From Eutreptiella sp. 'Long Island Sound 2002' (lineage: Eukaryota > Euglenozoa > Euglenophyceae > Eutreptiales > Eutreptiaceae): a stretch of DNA of 64,000 nucleotides. Below are positions 58,747 through 64,000 of the stretch, in pieces. Where the stretch lies: NCBI GenBank assembly GCA_964036045.1, contig OZ038380.1, forward strand, positions 122,654,899 through 122,718,898, written 5' to 3'. Position 1 is the first letter of the stretch. The number at the start of each line of letters is the position of its first letter. The notes beneath the pieces are model-generated. The model was given only the letters and a program-made list of their open reading frames with translations, was not told the DNA's origin and searched no databases. A program made the translations under genes and the position numbers.

Positions 58747-59458
58747 TTAGGGGGCCGGACCCCAACCAGGAGAAGATGACCCACCACCGCCTCCGAGAAC
58801 AGCTCCCCTGGCCACATAGGGACCAGGAGGCCCAACCGCAGGGTGACACGAGCGGGTTGGGCGCGCTGCAACAGGTGGAGACCCCCCCTTCACCGAAAGA
58901 ATAAAACCCCCCCAAAACTCCCAGCCCGGGATGGTCGAATCAGGGTTTTGGATGCCGCCCAGGCGCTGGTTGTAAGCCCCCCGCCACATTGACGAAGGAG
59001 CCGAAATAGGACCAACAGGATTTGGCTGAGGGTCCAGCGGTGGGGATTGTTGCACCACAATATAGTGCGGTGACTCATGAACCACCATAGGTGGTTGCCT
59101 CTGCAGAGCGGGGGCAGAAACAAGCTCCGCGGCGTTATAACCCCTGAAGCCCCTCCCAAATAGGAAGATGCCCGTCGTTCGAGCTCCTCCACAGGGAATG
59201 TAGTGGAGGGGAGACAGACACATTTTTTTTGGAGGGTTGCTGAACCTCCCTCCACAGGACTCTCTCCCCTGAGCCCAGATTGTTCACATTCAGCATCGCT
59301 GGGAAATCGTCCACTAGGGATGGCTGACCCTTCGTGCCACTCGTAGGCATCGGAGACAAATTCCCGGTTTCGCCCCACGTAGGGCCCAGAGGAGACTCCA
59401 CAACAAGACCTGGGCGGTCTTTGACACCGCTCATGGGCTCTGGGGACTCTTCCAACAC
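58747..59458 (-). pseudogene. Pro/Gly-rich ORFs upstream of coiled-coil ORF
   Basis: Three overlapping minus-strand frames (59135-59458, 58890-59378, 58747-59223) encode Pro, Gly, Ser-rich sequence such as PLDPQPNPVGPISAPSSMW. They probably belong with the coiled-coil ORF to the left as the N-terminal part of one broken protein. Confidence 0.3.
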
Positions 59459-59567
59459 GACTTATTGGGGTGCCGGCGCTTCTTCAGCCACAAGGTAGTG
59501 GGGTGCTAGGGATTCCCCCAATGGTGTGGGTTGATCACTACTTCCCTACATAGGTCCAAGAGGCGCA

Positions 59568-60170
59568 TTGCACCTTATCAACGAGCGCGGCAAGCTACTA
59601 CCACAAGAGGATGTATGGGGTGTGATGAGGGGGGGGTATCATATAGCCAGCGAGTGCAGTTCCTATTTGCCGTTTTGTGTTGACAAATGCATTTTTGTCT
59701 CAGTCAAAAAGACAAACACGGGGTCAAGGAAATTTTTTTTTATCGTCCCTGCTGTATGTAGTCAAAGCATTATGTTCAGCAGAAACCAGAAGAAGCGAAA
59801 GGTGCAGGGCCCAATGCCAACACCTCTTATGGGGGATGCCTGGGGTGTAATTGGTGATTACATGAACGCTGAAAACCGCTTCTGGGCCGGGCCGACATCA
59901 AGGAGAATAAAAGCATTAATTGAGAGTAACAAATCTTCACCCTGGGAATCTGTGCACAGACACATTGGATGCTCTGAACCGAGGAGTGTGATGTGTTCTG
60001 GAAGCAGATGTACGATGCTTTTTATGGTTGGGTTGATGCTATGCAGCAATTCAATGTGTCAAACACCCAATATCAGAATCACATAGTGACCATTAGTTTC
60101 AAAATGAGAGCGATGAGCGATGAGATCACTCTATGTGCTTTTCCACTGCTTTGAGGCATACTCTAGTTGT
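59568..60170 (+). pseudogene. Unknown decayed + strand ORF
   Basis: Frame 59568-60086 includes MGDAWGVIGDYMNAENRFWA. After a frame change near 59980, the sequence reads DVFWKQMYDAFYGWVDAMQQ and stops at TGA near 60154. Trp/Tyr/Phe-rich blocks look genuinely coding, but no family is recognised. Confidence 0.3.
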
Positions 60171-60309
60171 ATTAGAGATGCACTGAGCATCCAGGCATTT
60201 CTATCTTAGTATTGGCCCCACCAAACGTGGTGATAACACATTTTGACCTATGGAACCAAACACCCAATCAGGATATGGAGTGGACCCCTTAATCCCCTAT
60301 CAATGTGAG

Positions 60310-60908
60310 GCAAATCATCTTTTCCTGAGTCGACCGAGAACTGACATATCCAGGGCAGAGCCTATGAATTTATCTATCTTTTCTCATGAATTTTTAGCTG
60401 TCCTAGTGGTACGCACCCTAGGGGGCTGGGCACCTCTTTTTGAGAGGTCCTGGGTTCAATTCCCGGTCAGCCTAGCTAAGTAGGAAGATCCCATGTGACA
60501 TGGCAGTGACCTCATCGCCACATGCCCTGCCACCTCAGCACATATGGGACCCAAATCAAATAGTGCACATCTCCTGAGATGGCACTATGGAGATAGAGTG
60601 ACCATGGGGCAGTTTTCCAACTCTTTTCCAAACCATTTCAGCTATCTTTGTGAATATGCAATCCGATTTGACCTGAGTTGCAGATACTGTGAATATCCTG
60701 CCATCTTTCACTGTTTACACTGCAGCCCTTCATGCTTTGATCCTGATTCTCTTCTACTTGCATATCTCTGGCTTGGGGTATCCTGGATTGATTGTATTTC
60801 AGCAAACAAAAGCTTTTCATCTTCAAAAACAAGCAGCAGGAAACCCTACACCAGCAGCAAGCAGCAGGAGAAGCACAAACACAGTGTTGAAATCACTATA
60901 AACTTTTC
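60310..60908 (+). repeat. 5' LTR-like direct repeat
   Basis: About 599 bp if it ends at the primer-binding site. The ends are not the usual TG...CA, so the exact boundaries are provisional. It contains the tRNA-like module at 60393-60480. Strand follows the gag ORF. Confidence 0.65.
60393..60480 (+). promoter_or_regulatory. tRNA-like Pol III A/B-box module in 5' repeat
   Basis: A-box-like TAGCTGTCCTAGTGG at 60395-60409 and near-perfect B-box GGTTCAATTCC at 60453-60463. The B-box sits in a 5-bp stem (CTGGG/CCCGG). Between them, ACCTC/GAGGT closes a 7-base TTTTTGA loop like a Lys anticodon arm. TTTAGCT and AGCTAAG can close the ends. Spacing is not that of a functional tRNA, so this is a tRNA-derived (SINE-like) module. 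Confidence 0.6.
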
Positions 60909-60922
60909 TGGTAGCAAGAGGC
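60909..60922 (+). other. Candidate primer-binding site (tRNA-iMet type)
   Basis: TGGTAGCAAGAGGC begins with the complement of CCA and matches the usual initiator-Met site (TGGTAGCA-GAGG) apart from one extra A. It lies exactly where the upstream repeat should end. Confidence 0.55.
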
Positions 60923-61009
60923 AGACTGTCTCTGCGTAGCGGCAGCAACCCCGTGCCGTACAACCAGTGCGCCGAGATCAGTCACATATAATCAGAGGGG
61001 CGAAGGAAG

Positions 61010-61465
61010 ATGGACACATAGGAGGAGGACACCAACGTGAAGTCAGCGCCTGAGGCACCAGCAAGGCCAGCACCTGGTGAACCTGGACCTGGACCTAGCG
61101 CTGTACCTTCGGAGCCCTTACATGGGCCAGTGGACGTGGCTGAGGACTCGTTGGATGGACTCCAGTCGGCCTTCAGGGCCCTCTCAGTCGAGGAGGTGGT
61201 CACTAAGCCTGTGGAGAGGAAGGGAGAGAGCGACAAGGATGCTGGAGACGAAGCAGACGAAGGAGAGGACCAAGGGCAAGACCTGACGAATGATCCCAAC
61301 TTCGAAGGGGCACCAAGCGCTTCTGGCCTCCACGCATCACCCTCTCCCATAACCACCACACTCCCAATTCCAGACCCAGCCCCTGCAACATCCACTCCCA
61401 TAACAGACCCGCCTATGGCAGAGGGCACAGGCTTTACTGGCATGCCTGCCTAGCCTGCCTATGGT
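61010..61465 (+). pseudogene. N-terminal gag segment with two TAG codons
   Basis: ATG at 61010 reads M-D-T, then TAG 61019, then an acidic/Pro-rich segment (APARPAPGEPGPGPSAVP) to TAG 61451, all in the frame of the main gag ORF. A CAG-to-TAG change would explain both stops. It is probably the natural N-terminus of the gag protein, giving about 830 codons in total. Confidence 0.5.
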
Positions 61466-63502
61466 TTGGGCCCACCTACCACTGCGTTTCCTGAGACAAC
61501 TACTGCCAGTGAGCCGGTGGCTTCCAGTTCTGCGCCGCGATGGTATGCGGCTGACTATCACCATCCTCTAACCGCTACGGGAACCTATGATGATGTTCCT
61601 GGGTATGCACCTGGGTATGCAACCTTGAGTGGGTTGGGGAGAGGACCTGAGTCTCTTGGAGGCAGGAGTAGAGGATCCAGGAGATCCTCCAACAGGTCCC
61701 TGACGCGGTTGGAGATCAACGAGGTGCTCCGAGGAGCCACTTGTAAAATCGTGGGCCACCTCACTCAAGAGATCCGAGAGAAACTGGAGCCCCTGATGAT
61801 ACCGCCCCAAGCGTCACCTACCATGATGGGAGTGTCACCCCATCGAGTACAGGCCAACCACCTGGGGGCAGGGCTGACAAACACCCTGGGGGGCCTGAGG
61901 AGCCGACCGATGCCGACCCCTGCAGCGATACAGAGAAGTCCCTTCGTACCGAGAACGGCCAAGCCGCCCTACAGCCACGTGACGAACTCTACGAGGGCCG
62001 AGCTGGACCGGCTGGGGCTGACAGCCTTGAGGGCAATGGTGGACGTGGAGCCTTATGGCTGCAGTGATCTAGGCAAAGACATCTCCGATGATGAGCCGCC
62101 GTCCATGACTTCTGCTTCGCCCTCAGAGGACGATGATTCAGAGGACCCCGAGAACCCAAGGGGAAAGAAGAAGAAGAAGAAGAAGAAGACCCGACGCCCT
62201 GAGGGACGCAGGTCTCAGGAGGCGAAGGCTATTGCCACCTTCAAGATTGTGGTGAACCTGCCTGAGTTCACAGGCAAGGAGCTCAGCGAGTTCGCTGAGA
62301 ATTTTGGCCGGTTTCTCCGATTGACCGGCCAAACCCACGCTAGTGGACGAATCAAGTGCGATCTGCTCCTGCAGTGCTGCAAGACCAAGTACCTGGAGAA
62401 GCAGGTCAGGCAGATCGTGACTAACTCCGCCACCTTTGCCGATGTGTTGGTTGCCTTGGAGAGGCAGTACCCAACCTACGAAACCGACCTCTCCATCAGG
62501 GCCGAGATCCAGAACCTGCCCGTGCTGCCCAACAACCCCAAACCTGGCAGGGTCTCTGAGCTGTTGGCTGACCTGGATCACTGGGCTGGACGATTGACGC
62601 CCGGTTCCTACAGCAGCAGCGACCTGCTGTTCTGGTTGGTGGCCAAGCTCCCTCAAGAGCTGTGGGACGAGTGCAGTTCGACGGCAGAGCGCAAGGCTAG
62701 ATCCCTCCGCTACGAGGATCTATGCGTGCTACTGCTGGAGCTGGCGCTGGAGAAGGAGAGCGACCAGCACCTGAACAACTACCGTGCTGGAGGAGGAGGT
62801 TCTGGAGGTTATGGCAAAGGATACCAAGGGTCCAGACCTTGGCAGGGGACTACCCCCAAACACGCCCACGCCCGTATCATGGAGAACGTCAAGGAGCTCT
62901 TCTGGTGTGATGCCAAAGACGAGCAGGGCCACCTGCAGCATGCCCCTGACTGCGAGCAGCGAGACTGCTTCGTAGTCCAGGGGCAGCAGCAGGAGAAGAA
63001 CACCGGCGCCAAAGCGAAGCTGCCGGATCATTACAGGTGCACCATCACGTGTGCCTTCTGCGGGAAGCGGAAGCACTACGAGGATGAGTGCTACCATAAG
63101 CAACGCTTATCGGCAAAGCTTAAGGGTGAAGATCCTGGCAAAGGCTCAGGCAAAGGTGGAGGCAAAGGCAAAGGCAACGACTCCGGCAAGGGCAAGTCGA
63201 AAGGACGGGGACAAGGGCAAGACAAAAGTCAAGGTGGACGAGGAGGAGGCGCTAGGCGCCAGCCAGATAAGGACAACACGAACAAGGACAAAAACAGAGG
63301 CAACCCCAACCCTAATCCAGGGGGGAACTCCGAGCCCTCTGGAGGGCAGTCTGGTCCTACCACACGCTGGCAAACGCAGGCCCAGCAAGAACAAGGAGCC
63401 ACGCGTGAGCATGAAGGTGGTGATGACGGCAACGCTAAGAAGGGGAGCCGTTTCATGAGGATGGCCCGCAAATCATCTTTCCCTGAGTCGACTGAGAACT
63501 GA
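61466..63502 (+). CDS. gag: gag: capsid and CCHC nucleocapsid
   Basis: A 678-codon ORF; the start at 61466 is simply the first possible one after TAG 61451. It runs from a low-complexity N-terminus through a Lys run encoded by a GAA/AAG microsatellite (62165-62189). A capsid-like region follows (about 62230-62800: PEFTGKELSEFAENFGRFLR, LLLQCCKTKYLEKQVRQI). It has a canonical CX2CX4HX4C zinc knuckle at 63050-63091 (CAFCGKRKHYEDEC) and a GKGKG/Arg-rich RNA-binding tail. Its stop lies inside the 3' repeat. No protease motif or pol follows. Confidence 0.85.
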   Translation: MGPPTTAFPETTTASEPVASSSAPRWYAADYHHPLTATGTYDDVPGYAPGYATLSGLGRGPESLGGRSRGSRRSSNRSLTRLEINEVLRGATCKIVGHLTQEIREKLEPLMIPPQASPTMMGVSPHRVQANHLGAGLTNTLGGLRSRPMPTPAAIQRSPFVPRTAKPPYSHVTNSTRAELDRLGLTALRAMVDVEPYGCSDLGKDISDDEPPSMTSASPSEDDDSEDPENPRGKKKKKKKKTRRPEGRRSQEAKAIATFKIVVNLPEFTGKELSEFAENFGRFLRLTGQTHASGRIKCDLLLQCCKTKYLEKQVRQIVTNSATFADVLVALERQYPTYETDLSIRAEIQNLPVLPNNPKPGRVSELLADLDHWAGRLTPGSYSSSDLLFWLVAKLPQELWDECSSTAERKARSLRYEDLCVLLLELALEKESDQHLNNYRAGGGGSGGYGKGYQGSRPWQGTTPKHAHARIMENVKELFWCDAKDEQGHLQHAPDCEQRDCFVVQGQQQEKNTGAKAKLPDHYRCTITCAFCGKRKHYEDECYHKQRLSAKLKGEDPGKGSGKGGGKGKGNDSGKGKSKGRGQGQDKSQGGRGGGARRQPDKDNTNKDKNRGNPNPNPGGNSEPSGGQSGPTTRWQTQAQQEQGATREHEGGDDGNAKKGSRFMRMARKSSFPESTEN

Positions 63503-64000
63503 CATATCCAGGGCAGAGCCTATGAATTTATCTATGTTTTCTCATGAATTCTTAGCTGTCCTAGTGGTATGCACCTTAGGGGGCTGGGCACCTCTTTTTG
63601 AGAGGTCCTGGGTTCAATTACCGGTCAGCAAAGCTAAGTAGGAAGATCCCATGTGACATGGCAGTGACCTCATCGCCACATGCCCTGCCACCTCAGCACA
63701 TATGGGACCCAAAACAAAGAGTGCACATCTCCTGAGATGGCACTATGGAGATAGAGTGACCATGGGGCAGTTTTCCAACTCTTTTCCAAAACATTTCAGC
63801 TATCTTTGTGAATATGCAATCCGATTTGACCTGAGTTGCAGTTACTGTGAATATCCTGCCGTCTTTCACTGTTTACACTGCAGCCCTTCATGCTTTGATC
63901 CTGATTCTCTTCTACTTGCATATCTCTGGCTTGGGGTATCCTGGATTGATTGTATTTCAGCAAACAAAAGCTTTTCACCTTCAAAAACAAGCAGCAGGAA
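63468..64000 (+). repeat. 3' LTR-like direct repeat, cut by window end
   Basis: Second copy of 60310-60842, expected to end near 64066. A purine run (AAGAAGGGGAG) about 20 bp upstream is a possible polypurine tract. It overlaps the last ~35 bases of the gag ORF. Confidence 0.65.
63551..63638 (+). promoter_or_regulatory. tRNA-like Pol III module in 3' repeat
   Basis: A-box at 63553-63567 identical to the first copy. B-box GGTTCAATTAC at 63611-63621 has one change in the last bases. The closing stem CTTAGCT/AGCTAAG (63551-63557; 63632-63638) is a perfect 7 bp here, better than in the 5' copy. Confidence 0.55.

Larger units (their letters stand above)
60310..64000 (+). mobile_element. Gag-only LTR retroelement, 3' end outside window
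   Basis: Two direct repeats start at GCAAATCATCTT (60310 and 63468), exactly 3158 bp apart. An initiator-Met-like primer-binding site directly follows the first, and a gag ORF fills the interior. There is no protease, RT or integrase, so it should depend on enzymes in trans, like known gag-only (TR-GAG-type) elements. By hand count the repeats differ at about 15 of 533 aligned bases without indels, so the insertion is fairly young. Confidence 0.7.

Noticed and set aside
60393-60480. Functional tRNA-Lys gene
   Set aside because: A- and B-box spacing is too long, and seven extra bases separate the T-stem from the closing stem, so it is tRNA-derived rather than a tRNA.
60638-60832. 64-codon minus-strand ORF present in both terminal repeats
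   Set aside because: Duplicated only because the LTR is duplicated; short and antisense, with no motif.

Overview
This is a repeat-dominated piece of a eukaryotic nuclear genome. I found no rRNA, no intact canonical tRNA, no CRISPR array, no operon and no confidently host-type gene. Every recognisable protein comes from a retrotransposon: Ty3/Gypsy chromovirus gag/pol and a gag-only LTR element. The lysine/glycine-rich gag tail, the family of the gag/pol proteins and the lack of compact genes suggest a dinoflagellate or another large-genome alga. That is inference: by eye I found no dinoflagellate spliced-leader relic, and the organism call is about even odds.

Layout. (1) 1-~8.3 kb: a fairly young Ty3/Gypsy chromovirus on +, cut by the left window edge. 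Gag, protease and an extra domain lie in one frame interrupted by TGA and TAG. A -1 frame change then leads into a 1319-codon RT-RNase H-integrase-chromodomain ORF, and a candidate 3' LTR starts at 8060. (2) 8.3-11 kb: non-coding DNA with a cluster of unrelated hairpins and foldbacks. (3) 11.06-25.3 kb: four copies of a complex repeat unit (R1). Three of them carry arrays of an exact 60-bp minisatellite that is open in five reading frames. (4) 22.76-36.06 and 36.06-49.26 kb: a direct tandem duplication of about 13.2-13.3 kb. Each copy holds a minisatellite array, a G/T/C-rich strand-asymmetric block ending in a ~230-bp satellite, exon-like remnants, AT-rich DNA, a segment bounded by inverted repeats and part of an old minus-strand chromovirus. 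The right-hand chromovirus is nearly complete (46.93-52.9 kb); the left-hand one is cut inside RT by the duplication breakpoint. (5) 53.15-56.53 kb: a third, diverged copy of the 29.7-30.7 kb sequence, split by a 2.05-kb insertion. (6) 56.6-60.3 kb: decayed gag-like or unknown ORFs on both strands. (7) 60.31-64.0 kb: a compact element made of two direct terminal repeats, an initiator-Met-like primer-binding site and a gag ORF with a CCHC knuckle but no pol. Its terminal repeats contain a tRNA-like A-box/B-box module.

How the parts relate. The two chromoviruses are diverged members of one lineage: gag, protease, an unusual domain between protease and RT, RT, RNase H and integrase all correspond. 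The + element could still supply most activities. The - element has lost catalytic residues in protease and integrase. The gag-only element has no enzymes and would have to be mobilised in trans.
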